Positions 1 to 10,046 of a stretch of 64,000 bases of DNA are shown here, in pieces. The translations under genes were made by a program, and so were the position numbers. The stretch comes from Myrica gale. Lineage: Eukaryota > Streptophyta > Magnoliopsida > Fagales > Myricaceae. The stretch is taken from NCBI GenBank assembly GCA_963930655.1, contig OZ005603.1, positions 24,318,201 through 24,382,200 on the forward strand, given 5' to 3'. The notes under the pieces were generated by a model, which saw only the letters and a list, made by a program, of their open reading frames with translations, did not search any database and was not told where the DNA came from. How positions within the stretch are numbered: the first letter of the stretch is position 1; every line of letters starts with the position of its first letter.

Positions 1-735
1 AAGCCCCCTTGAGGCGCTGCCTCTGTTTTTGTTTCGAATGAATGTTCGTTGCTTAGAAGGAAAAAAAAAAAGCATACATGGAAGCATTGGATTGCATGGC
101 TTATTAAGTAGAGGCGTCTGATGGGAGAAATGGTGAGTGTAAGGATTCCTTAGCGCATTTCTTTACATTCAGCTTCCAAGCTGCTGTTGCCTAGAAAAAG
201 CAAGACTATCCGAGTGTTGACCATATGCACTCCTCTATGTAGGAGCTGCCAATTTACCAGGCGACCGTATATTAGTAACAAAAAGGCATTCACAACTGAC
301 ACTCGATGTAAAACACTTTATTCTTTACTATGAATCTCAGCCCAAAATTAAAGATAATTTCTTCGACAAAAGATTTCATCATAAAATACTAAAAAGTAAT
401 TTACAGCAGTGAAAATGTAGAAAGTTTTAGACCAACTCATCCTTCCCCCCCTAGCAATCAAGGGAAGGGAAAAAATAACGTCGGAGGGAATTCTTTGGAC
501 ACTCCTCGTTGACACAGCTACATCACTGAGCATTGTAGATGATGGCTCAGAAGAAACCATGCATCCCTTAAAAAAGATATGTTTCCCATATGGTTGAACA
601 ATTGTCAAGAAAGCTGCAACCGGGCAAGCTGAAAATTTCGCTCATGATGATGTACTGCTTCCCTCAGAGACCTACTAATGACACATAAGCGTGAGCTGAA
701 GAGTTATCTTCCACCAAATATCATCGTACGGGGGA
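1..735. other. 3' flank of the coiled-coil gene; no independent gene seen
   Basis: No convincing coding frame in either strand. On the minus strand this lies immediately after the stop codon of the four-exon gene at 736..2321 and probably holds its 3' UTR. A minus-strand AATAAAG-type polyadenylation signal can be read near 316..325, about 410 bases past the stop. The short open frames here have no recognisable domains. Confidence 0.4.
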
Positions 736-2321
736 TTAATGTATCTTATGAGCGTTGCATCTCCCCTTTGCATCCTCAATCTCCTGTTTCAAGGTTTCCA
801 CTCTTTCAAGCAAGGCTGCATTTTCCTGGAAACGTTTGCTCTTGTAAGAAAAAGAAAACAAACATCACACTTATACCATTTATGTTTTCGTTACTATCCT
901 GGAACTCCGTTGTCTTTCATGATTAAAAGGTGAAAAATCTATTAAAAAGAACGTTTGATGTAGAAACTTTCTCCAGCCCTGTTGGGAGCAATATCATTAA
1001 ATTCTAGTCAGCAATAGTAATGAGAAAGCAATTTTAAGCTCAGTTGTTGAGGAATTCTTGAATTTGGATGTTTCCCATAATGCAAAATGGGAATGCATCT
1101 TTAAAAATGTAATATTAAGTTTGATAGAAAGAAAAGGAAAATAAATGAGAAATCATGATGATGTAAGAAGTAAAGAGTCACCTTTTCTAGCTGTGCAACT
1201 TTCTGGTTAATACTACCAGCATCGTCCATCTCATTCTTGACGGAATCCTTAATCTGTCAAGGAAGATACATGAAGTGTGTTTCAAATTAAACCACTGAAA
1301 TATCACTCTTTTTCTTTTTCTTTTTTATTTGGCGGGCACAACACAATGTTTCAGTATCCCAAGATAGTTAATGTAGAATTCTTGCTCAATTCATAGTCCA
1401 TATTTTCTCACGCATCCATAGGTCTCTAAGCATGCAAGTTCACCAACCGACCAGAACAGTAACACATATAGTAGAAATTTGCACCAACAGAACTATCAGC
1501 CGGACAGAACACCCTTTTATATGAACATTACAAAGTTAGGCTTGAAATTCAATTTGATATTGTTTTCAATTTCTCTAAACAAAATAAATTCTTATTGTTT
1601 AAGCCCTCCTGATCAAGGAATCTACAGAACCCTTTAAACTGTATTCAATTAAACCCAGGTTTTGTAGACATTCCCTCATTCCCACCCCGAGGGAGAAATT
1701 GGTTTCGAACAGAACTGAAGGTAGAAGGTAATAACTATCAAAACCAATGAACAAACACTATACGGGCATATGTTAGCAGCGCATGACATATTCTACATTT
1801 CCTTCTCAAACCCCTATGTTTTGAGCTAAATCCCTTGAATGTATAATATGTACCCTAAGCGGGCATCCATTGAATTCCAAAGCAGAATGTGGGAACGCCC
1901 AACCGAATTAGGAAAAAGGAAAAAAAAACTCCAGCGAGAGGATGACAAGAAGAAGTGGGCAGTTCACCTTTCTAAGTTCATTGACACACTTAGTAGTCCT
2001 CTCTACTTCTTCGTCATATCTCAGCCTCCACTCCGCAGATTCGTCCATTGCTTCCTTGTTAGCGAGATCGAACTGTCTCCTACCAGATTTGAGCAGCCCA
2101 GACAGAAACCTCTATCAATTACACTTCGAAACCTGAGAAGAAAGAAAAAAAGGAAAAGGACAAAATGGAAGGAAGAGAAAGAAGGGAGGAAACCTCAAGA
2201 GTTCAGTGTCCTTGGAAGAAATTGAATAATCGATGGTCCAAAGTCTGAAGTAAATGGCAATTCCCAATAACATTGCCAACGCTAACCCCACCAACACTCT
2301 CCTCCTCACTCCTCCCCCCAT
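736..2321 (-). CDS. Small membrane-anchored coiled-coil protein, four exons (function unknown)
   Basis: I assembled this gene by eye from four minus-strand exons: 2194..2321, 1968..2109, 1182..1253 and 736..840. Every intron is GT-AG and the phases fit exactly (128+142+72+105 = 447 nt, 148 residues plus TAA). The ATG at 2319..2321 opens MGGGVRRR followed by a hydrophobic segment (about residues 9-25), so the product looks like a short N-terminal signal anchor or single-pass membrane protein. The rest is charged and heptad-like: RRQFDLANKEAMDESAEW, a stretch rich in E/K, then ENAALLERVETLKQEIEDAK near the C-terminus, suggesting a lumenal or cytosolic coiled coil. A start 90 nt upstream is open but would bury the hydrophobic segment. 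I believe similar short proteins exist widely in plants but cannot name the family. The acceptor of exon 2 (after ATAGAG) was chosen because it alone keeps the frame. Confidence 0.72.
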
Positions 2322-4155
2322 ACCCACTTGTCTCTCTCTCACGGCTCTGCGCGAGCGAACAGAACAACACTGCGGGCAACTACTTGGGCCCGATGCAGTT
2401 CGACACCGCAAGCTACACCTTGGTTCCGCCTTCGGGTCTCGATCCAGTGTTTTTCGAGATTAAAAAAAAACAGAAAAAAAGTCTCGAATCTCGATCCAGT
2501 GAAGTCGCAGAACACGACACTCTACAGTCTTACCAACTCGCGCTGCTACGAAAAGGTTTCCGCGACAAAAGCTCGCCGCTCGATAGACTGGTCCCCTTAA
2601 TAAACCTAAAATTACTTTTAAGTTAACCTCTCATCTCATAGCATACTCATATTAATAACATTTTTAAATGTCCCGAGAAATAAATAGACCTTCTAGAAGA
2701 TCGAATTGAGGAAAATCATACCCATTTGCCCAATTTAGATGGCGGGAGGAGAAATGCATGGTACTTGTTAATAATTTACCCAAAAAAAATATTTACTAGA
2801 AGAAAATATCTTGAAAATACAAAAAATCTCAAATCACAAAAGAAAGAAAAACTCATTCGATTAAGGTACTTTGTACGTAGAAAAAAAAATTAAGGTATTT
2901 TGTAATAAAGCTTTACATGATTCAATAACCTTCTTTCGGGTAATAAAGTTATGTTTGTTAAATAAAATTTTACACTATAAAATTTTAACACAATAAAAAA
3001 ATAATAATATAATTTCTCTCTTTATAGAAGGTTTTTAAGGTTAATCCATCGAAATCAACTTGTCCAAAATTTTATCATTCCAACACAAAAATCTAAAATA
3101 AATTACCTGCAACCCATTTCTAGGAAATTGGACCCGGGACCATTGCTGGTGTAACTGGTACGACACCGTTCTCTGGCCAAACTAGCCGAGAAACCAAAGC
3201 TAGGATAATGTTCGTTTTCAAGATTTTTTCAGAATTCTAAGTATATTCACAAATCTACCACCGAACATATTCAGAATTTAAACATAAAAACCAATACATT
3301 TTACACAATCTGCAACACTTTTTTAATTTTTTATTCAACATAAATTTTCTCTCTCTATACTTTTTCACATAACTCCAATATTTTTTTATTAAACAATTAC
3401 ATCAAATCATTTTTTTCTCCACTTTACACAAACACCAATAAAACACTATTCAACATAAAAATTCACTTCACTAACATCCTACATTTTTACTAAACACGAA
3501 ACCTAAGCTAGCTGGAGTCTGGGTTGTGCTACAGGGGCGACCTTGTTTGAGCTACATTCAACGTCATTTGGGCCAAGACATTAAATAGTTCGCAGCTCCA
3601 TGTATCGTGACCCTAATAAATGAGATGGAACAACAGAGACTGCTGCACCACCTACTTCGATCTCTATGGAGGGTTTTTAGGCTAATCCACCTCGAACTGT
3701 CAGAAACCCATTAAGCAAAGCCCATTTTTCTCTGCCAATCCGGCAGCAGCCCAAGCTGTCACATTTCCACCTGACAGGAAAGTACTCTTTTGTTCACATT
3801 GTTCTTTTATTACAGAATTATATGGATGCCTATTAGTAGGTTGCTTTTCTCCTCGACAACGACGTATAATAGAAATTTAACCCAAAGACATCGTGATGGA
3901 AATCATCGACAGGCTTTTCAAAAGCTAATTATCTTTCATTAAAGTAACCTAACTGTTTCAGAAAAAAAACTTTTCTAAGTAGTAACCTTAATTGTCTTCG
4001 AGGGTGGAGAGAGATCAGTACTGACACGAGAGAACGAATATTGAAAAAAAACTGAGTAAAATCAAGCAGCGCCCATTGAATGATGCCTCAGTACCGCCTG
4101 ATGAATCTTTAATCTAGAATTTTTTTGTCCGTGGTGTCTTGTCTGTCAATCTCGG
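2322..4155. other. Intergenic, promoter side of the coiled-coil gene
   Basis: The first 300 bases hold the 5' leader and promoter of the minus-strand gene ending at 2321. The rest is AT-rich, with A-runs and no frame longer than background. I see no mobile-element ends or RNA genes. A GC-richer island at 3490..3780 has no coding signal I can support. Confidence 0.4.
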
Positions 4156-4353
4156 ATGAGGACAAGCTGCCTAAAAATTATGGTTCTCCTCCTTTTTATC
4201 ATACTTTTTTACTCACTTTCCTATCGCCCAACAGTTAGGTGCAGAAAAGTCTCGATTGATACACTGAATGTGGAGCATATTGCTGCTACTGAGGCCTTGC
4301 GGGTTGCCCAGGCCATGGGATCGACCGATCATTGTACCTTCAACTGGAAATGA
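4156..4353 (+). CDS. Candidate small secreted peptide (65 aa, unrecognised)
   Basis: A 65-codon ORF begins MRTSCLKIMV and runs into a strongly hydrophobic stretch (about residues 8-22, VLLLFIILFYSLSY), the layout of an N-terminal signal peptide. The remaining ~40 residues are polar with Cys at 29 and 59 and the tail STDHCTFNWK. It does not end in any plant peptide-hormone motif I know (CLE, CEP, IDA, RALF, PSY). It could equally be the first exon of a longer gene, or chance. There is no clear TATA box. The opposite strand is also open across 4213..4491, which weakens the case. Treat it as a candidate only. Confidence 0.3.
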   Translation: MRTSCLKIMVLLLFIILFYSLSYRPTVRCRKVSIDTLNVEHIAATEALRVAQAMGSTDHCTFNWK

Positions 4354-5471
4354 GTCCGAGGAGAGATGGGATAAGAAGAAATAGTGGAGAAAAATACCAA
4401 ATAAATACATTGAATCGAATATATTAGGAGCACCACTTCTGGACGGAAGAACGGACGGAGACGGAGGGTACAACCAGTAGAGGTGGCGCACAAGGGTAAA
4501 TGTATACAGTCAATACCGACGACACAAACACAAGAGATGGGCCATCTAACCAGAGAGAGAAAGTGATTAGCTTATTCTACAATTTCGTGAAAGATAGAAT
4601 GGATATTATATTATTTAATATTATCTATATAAAATTTTAAACGGCATAAGTGTTATAAAAACAGATATAGAAAAATTGTGCAAAAGCTATATCGAAAAAT
4701 GTCTTACGTATATACCACATGTGCAAAAAGTTTTTAGTGTTAAATCTCTTGTCTCAATATTCTTTTCTTTTTCTCTTCCTTACCTATTTTTTTTCTTGGT
4801 CTTTTCCTAATATTTCAGATACAAGTAAATTCGGTTAGTTGATACATCCGACGAGACCCAAAGTCCTCTTTTACGCAGACAAGTGCAGGATTTCTTTTAT
4901 GGGAGAAAAGGGTTGGATATGAGGGACATGACTTTCGTTCCAAGGGTTCTTCTAGCCATTTAAAACAACAAAAAGGTTGTTCTAGCTAATGTGTAGTTTT
5001 CTTACCAACCACTAATCCTGAGCTCACGTCACCTTCCTCATTTCCTCATTTCCTCTGCAATCTAGCTTATTTATTCGATCTCCGTGACGGATTCCGACCA
5101 AAATAGAAATAAAAGTAGAACTGGATAACAGAGGTATAGTAAAGAACGAACGTAGAAGATGGTTATCTGATCAAAGATTAGTAATATAGTTAAGATTTAG
5201 CAACATTAATCTCAGAGTAAGAATTACAGGCATGAGTGATCCTCTCATAAAACCCAGACACCCAAGAGTACTCCAAAGGAAAAACCAAAAAAAGGAGACC
5301 CACATATTAGTCCTCCCGTAAAAGGATCAACGGATCAGAGGTAGTCAGCCAACTAAAGTATCAGGCCTATCAGACAATCCGTGCAGTAGTTGCTTACAAA
5401 ATAAACAATCCAGTAGTTTTAATCTCTTCACTCTAATAGTAGTTAATGAAGTTCTCTTCTTTAGCCTAATG
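4354..5471. other. Intergenic; no gene seen
   Basis: AT-rich spacer between the small ORF and the 3' end of the S40-type gene. It has purine-rich and A-rich runs but no coding frame, RNA gene or transposon terminus that I can support. The last 200 bases probably contain the 3' UTR of the minus-strand S40 gene. Confidence 0.4.
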
Positions 5472-5969
5472 TTAATCTTCAAACCCAACTTTCTTCCAAA
5501 TTGCATTTCTCACCCGGCGCAAGTCCCTCCCTTTCAAAGTCCTCCCTATCCCTTCGTGAACCGAGAAAGAAGCGCCTCGAGTCCTCGCCAAGTACTCATG
5601 AGGAGGAAGCCTGTCGTCTTGATCCTCATCGTCATCGTCCCCGTCAAAATCTTCATCGCTCTCTCTTTGTCCGTGCTCTTTATAATCACCCTTAAGAATC
5701 TTCGACCAGTCTGGTATGTTCACGGGCAGTGACATCGGCGCTACTGTGCTCCGGTTCCCCATGTTGTCGATCATCCTGGTCAGTTTCTTTGGCAGCCGCG
5801 AGATCGGCAAAGGTTTCTTGGTGATCTCCAACGTCGGTGCAACATGACTGGTGTTCCAAACATCAGCCTCCTCAAACTCGATATCAGAAGCCGCCATTGG
5901 GTTGTGATTACTCTCTGAGGTTGGGTAGATGTAGTTGGGTTTTGCATGGAACAGTTTTCTCGAAGCCAT
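5472..5969 (-). CDS. Senescence regulator S40 family protein (DUF584)
   Basis: An intronless 165-codon ORF. I start it at the ATG at 5967..5969 (MASRKLFHAKPNY) rather than the open in-frame extension upstream, because the TATA box at 6066..6072 lies in that extension and family members start with a short N-terminus like this. The hallmark S40/DUF584 pieces occur in order: an EEADVW motif near the N-terminus, a PVNIPDWSKIL segment mid-protein, an acidic linker (DEDFDGDDDDEDQDD), then LPPHEYLA, FSVHEGIGRTLKGRDL and a basic RRVRNAIWKKVGF end. Family members are small plant proteins, several nuclear, induced in leaf senescence and by stress hormones; their biochemical action is not established. 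Length and the absence of introns match the family. The frame is intact, so this is probably a working gene. Confidence 0.93.
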   Translation of the reverse strand: MASRKLFHAKPNYIYPTSESNHNPMAASDIEFEEADVWNTSHVAPTLEITKKPLPISRLPKKLTRMIDNMGNRSTVAPMSLPVNIPDWSKILKGDYKEHGQRESDEDFDGDDDDEDQDDRLPPHEYLARTRGASFSVHEGIGRTLKGRDLRRVRNAIWKKVGFED

Positions 5970-6065
5970 TGATGGAAACCTTGAAGGAAGATCAGGAGCT
6001 CTGGTTATGGCGTGTGTTTTTTTTTTCTCTTCTGCGTTTGCTCCAATCCCCTTCGTTATCCTGGA

Positions 6066-6072
6066 TTTTATA
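6066..6072 (-). promoter_or_regulatory. TATA box of the S40-type gene
   Basis: TATAAAA on the minus strand, 97 bases upstream of the chosen ATG at 5969. This fits a short 5' leader and supports the chosen start over the upstream in-frame extension. Confidence 0.6.
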
Positions 6073-6891
6073 ATGGTGTAATGGATAAGCTCTTTCCCTT
6101 TCCACAAAGTAGAAGAAAGGATAGAAACGGGTGTCGCTCTTGTGTTCTTGGCGTGAGACCCACCGTTGGATTCTTACATCTACTGATTAGTTTTCATCGT
6201 GTACCAACTGGAAAGGATGGTTGAGTGTCCTATGCGAGTCCCATGGCAAAAAGGCTCTAGTACCGTCAGATTAACTAGCCCCACTTGCCTTATCCAAAAC
6301 ACAGTTTTAATTCGAGGTGGGATGCACGAATGAAAAGCCAGTGCTATTCTAGGCTAACGAGGGTAGTACACTTTGTGTGAAAGTTATAATCGCTTAAATA
6401 ACTTAGAAAAAAAAATAATCGCTTAAATACGGAGACTGAAAAGTAGGAAATATTGTACAAATCTCTACAAAACATATAAAAAACATAGCACTAATGTTTT
6501 TCTAATCAATGGAATTGATTTTGTTGAATAATTCAATATGAATAGATAATACCGAGGATAAATTTCAAACAATTAGATTAAGATAATCTTTAATTTGCTA
6601 TTTGAATGGATGCTTTAATTTAGATAAAAAAGACTGTATTAAATATTATAAGATACAATTAATACAGACATCATTGATGTTATAAGAATCACACATATCT
6701 TTCTTACATTGAACTCTCCAATTGCAATAGTAAATTAAAGATAATTATAGTAAATTTATGCTAAATATATCAGGATATTTATTATTTTAATAATTAATTT
6801 TACTTTTGACATTTAATATTTCCTTGACCAGAAATTAATAGAGTATCATATTTTTTGATATGTATATCAAGTTTATATAATAAACATAATT

Positions 6892-6894
<3 letters not shown>

Positions 6895-6930
<36 letters not shown>
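6895..6930. repeat. (TA)18 microsatellite
   Basis: An uninterrupted run of 18 TA units. Simple repeat, likely length-polymorphic. Confidence 0.95.
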
Positions 6931-6934
<4 letters not shown>

Positions 6935-7394
6935 ACTTATTATAATAATATGAACACAAGAATTAGGGTAGGTTGCTCAAAAACTAGGGGTCCACAACTA
7001 CAAGATATGTTATAAAGAATAAATGTATTTGCAATTGAAATCGAACTAAGAATCTCTGAACATACGTTAAACGTATTAAATAGAGGGTAGAATTAGGAAG
7101 TTTATTTTTTCTTAAGAGATAGCGACGAATTTAATGGGACTTAAGGTCTGGATGGACGCGTGGGCCAATGAGATCTTCCTAAGCAACTCTGCTCAAAATT
7201 GATTGGTAGTTAAGAATCCGTATGACACGCTCTTCGTCTAGTCTTTCAAGGACTCTCACCAACTCCTACAGCATGCTGGCGGGTCAAGTAGTGGGCTCCG
7301 ACGCTTCAATTCTTTGTCATAAATTTTATAACTCAAACACAGCCATAGAGTTGTCTCTATTCACGAAATGTATTTAGATCTCTTTGAGGTCTAA

Positions 7395-8640
7395 CATCAA
7401 AGTCAGACTATTTGTGGTATACAACATAATCACTAGGGATTGTTGGTCGCCTTATTCTAGAGGACCTTCTCAATTCTACTTCCTCTACATTTTGCAGAGG
7501 TTTGGTAGACTTAGTCTCAACCTGTTCTATATGAGTTGACTCTTCTTAAACTGGTTGTAGTTCAAGACAATCAAATTGATTTTTCCTAAACACAATGAAT
7601 CTATCTCCAAGAGGAGATGATTCAATCAATTCTTGTGCTTCCTTAAATTCAACATTTTGAGAATTTGCACTAGATTCAGCATTCTCTAAAAACTTAGCAT
7701 TTGCACATTCAACAATCTTAGGGACAACCTTGGAATTTACTGGATAGCCAACAAAAAATCCGTTGATTATCTTTGGATCTAATTTATTTATATTCAGATT
7801 GTAAATCATCACTTCAGCAGGACAACCCTATATGTGTAAGTGATTTAAACTGTGTTGTCATCCATTTCATAACTCAAAAGGTGTATTGGGTACAACCTTA
7901 GATGAAACCTTGTTTAATATATACACAACAATTTTTAAGGCTTCACTCCATAGAAATAGAGGGAGATGAGAAATACTCAGCATACTCCTAACCATGCCCA
8001 TAAGCATGTGATTCATTCTTTCTGGTACATCATTTTGTGTTGGTGTACCATGCATTATGTATTGAGCAAAAATGTCTTTCTCTTCAAGAAATTTTGCAAA
8101 TGGACTACTCATTTGTCCCTTTTCTGTGTACCTTCCATAATACTCTCCACCTCTGTCACATCTTACGATCTTGATTTTCGTTTCCTTTTATTTCTCAACT
8201 TCTGCCTTATAAGTTTTAAAGACATTCAATATCTCAGACTTCTCATCAAGAAGGTAGAGATACATGAAACAAAAATAATCATCAATAAAAGAGATAAAAT
8301 ATCTCTGACCATTGAAACATGGAGTAGGAAAAGGTCAACAGAGATCAGTGTGTATGATCTCAAGAATCTTAAAACTCCTTGTGACACATTTAATGGAATT
8401 GTTAGTCTGCTATCCCTTTATGCAGTCTATACAAGTGTCAAGATCAGCAAAATCAAGAGCCAAACTTTTGATTCTCTCAATGAAGATATGTCTCAATCTC
8501 TTGTGCCATAACAAATCGGAATTCTTATTTATAAGGTTTCTATTTATGTCAATAGTATGTAACTGAGGCTCTTCCAACCAATGCATATGCCTTAGAGATT
8601 GTGTGTTAGATGATATACACATGTCTCTATTTATAGGCTA
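7395..8640 (-). pseudogene. Decayed Ty1-copia pol fragment (pre-integrase to start of RT)
   Basis: Read on the minus strand from high to low coordinates, the pieces appear in correct pol order but in shifted, stop-broken frames. A GAG-pre-integrase segment (LLWHKRLRH) is near 8430..8520. An integrase core tail (HGTPTQND, then [16 protein letters not shown]) is at 7870..8110. The segment that links integrase to RT follows (NGFFVGYPVNSK, 7750..7800), then LRRSSRIRRPTIPSDYVV at 7430..7500. No LTRs, gag or RT catalytic motif remain. It is an old truncated copy of a different copia lineage from the intact elements in this window. Confidence 0.8.
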
Positions 8641-9631
8641 GGTCAGTGACCCTTAATAATGTACAGATTCAGATTTGTTCCTTCCATCAAGGAATATATC
8701 AAATCAGAATCAATTACAATAAAATCAAATTGTAATCAAATCGATTTGTCACTGATGTCATAATCTTATTAATTGACACCATAATCTTTACTTATTAAAA
8801 GATTATTTCTCATATGTTAACTAGGTCACTTAAATAAAATATTCTAACAATTATCACTTGAAAGGGAAGTTATTGATTTAAATTATACGGATTTTGGTAC
8901 AGATTTAATTTAAGTGTTTGGAGTTTGATGTTGAACTTTTAGTCTATCACTATATTTTCTAATTAAATCAAATCTGTCTAAATTTTATACAATTTTCCTC
9001 ATCAACTAAAAAATTTACAAGAGATTTTTATTTTTCCTGTTTTTGTTTTTCATATGGATAATCGATCGGGTAGTTAAAAATATTAGAGGATATAATGCAT
9101 GTGGAAAGAGATATTCTGACCACAGACGTTATTATCTACTGTTTTTCATTAAACCGAATTTTTCCAACTCTATGGGCCGAATGTGAAGAACATGACTCAT
9201 GGTTTGGGTTATTCTATTATTTTTTATAGGTCGCTGAGGTAATTATTGGCGTGATTTATGGGATGAGAATTATTCCGCCATTTGTTTAAGGCTTAAACCT
9301 GTCAGTTTTTCAACAAGATTATTGCAACTTAAATTTTAATCTCTTAGCTTATATGATATACTGATTAATCTGTGTACCAAAAAATGTATTTATCTCTTAT
9401 TTTATTTTCCTTTCTTTATTCTGATATGCTTGATAAAAAATGATAATATTGATAATGATGTTAGTTTTGACTTCAATTAATATGAAGACTATTTCTCGAG
9501 TTCAATGGAACCTTCGGGCTTCTACGTACGTACATTGTAATGTGAATAGATACATGATTTGTTTCTAATGTCAAGCTCGATCTGGACCCATTTGGGATGG
9601 ATCACGTGGAGGCAGGAGGGATGATAATAGG
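8641..9631. other. Intergenic; no gene seen
   Basis: AT-rich DNA with no coding frame, RNA gene or element terminus I can defend. Repeated ATCAAAT-type words near 8690..8760 hint at old repeat sequence. Confidence 0.35.
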
Positions 9632-9684
9632 CAAGGAATTATTATTCGTGTCCCTTTCACAATTTGGGCCTAGTCAATTAATGG

Positions 9685-9742
<58 letters not shown>

Positions 9743-9795
9743 ACAAGGAATTATTATTCATATCCCTTTCATAATTTGGGCCTAGTCAATTAATG
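9632..9795. repeat. Tandem duplication flanking a (TA)24 microsatellite
   Basis: A ~53-bp segment (beginning CAAGGAATTATTATTC) occurs at 9632..9684 and again at 9743..9795 with a few differences. Between the copies is a TA run at 9689..9736. The second copy abuts the target-site duplication of Copia-A, so the duplication predates that insertion. Confidence 0.85.
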
Positions 9796-9800
9796 GATAC

Positions 9801-10029
9801 TATTAAACTTTGTATTTTTGGTTGAGTTAGCTTAACCTTTCAGCTTAGTTAGCTTAACTATTCACCTTAGTTATCTTAGTTGTACAGTTTGTTAGTTCTA
9901 TGAGTATATATTACAGTCATGTACGAGACATTGGGTTAACTTGAATAGACTGAAGATTATTCGTCCATCTTACTTTCAATTCCTATCTCGGTTCTTCATT
10001 CCCTTTTTCATAGCAAACAGATTTTTACA
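9801..10029 (+). repeat. Copia-A 5' LTR (229 bp)
   Basis: Begins TATTAAACTTTG and ends TTTTTACA, and pairs with the LTR at 14313..14556. It holds repeated TTAGCTTAAC-type words. GAGTATATATTACAG at about 9902 is a plausible TATA region for element transcription. Confidence 0.92.
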
Positions 10030-10041
10030 TGGTATCAGAGG
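10030..10041 (+). other. Copia-A primer-binding site
   Basis: TGGTATCAGAGG directly follows the 5' LTR; it is the usual copia primer-binding sequence complementary to initiator Met-tRNA. Confidence 0.85.
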
Positions 10042-10046
10042 TATAG

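Larger units (their letters stand above)
5970..7394. other. Intergenic, promoter side of the S40 gene, very AT-rich
   Basis: Apart from the S40 promoter and the TA microsatellite at 6895..6930, this is AT-rich sequence with no gene or clear transposon boundary. The part from about 7130 onward may be degraded copia sequence continuing from the fragment at 7395..8640, but I could not read RT motifs in it. Confidence 0.35.

Noticed and set aside
348..608. 86-codon minus-strand open frame
   Set aside because: Lies in the probable 3' UTR of the coiled-coil gene; no domain, biased by AT content.
1839..2225. 128-codon plus-strand open frame
   Set aside because: Antisense shadow of exons 1-2 and the intron of the minus-strand gene at 736..2321.
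3140..3200. GTGTAACTGG-type stretch considered as a tRNA
   Set aside because: No cloverleaf stems, T-loop or CCA-compatible acceptor could be drawn.
4213..4491. 92-codon minus-strand frame opposite the small secreted ORF
   Set aside because: No recognisable domain; hydrophobic stretches appear only as complement of the plus-strand sequence. It does lower confidence in 4156..4353.
7966..8511. 181-codon plus-strand frame
   Set aside because: Antisense to the copia pol fragment at 7395..8640.
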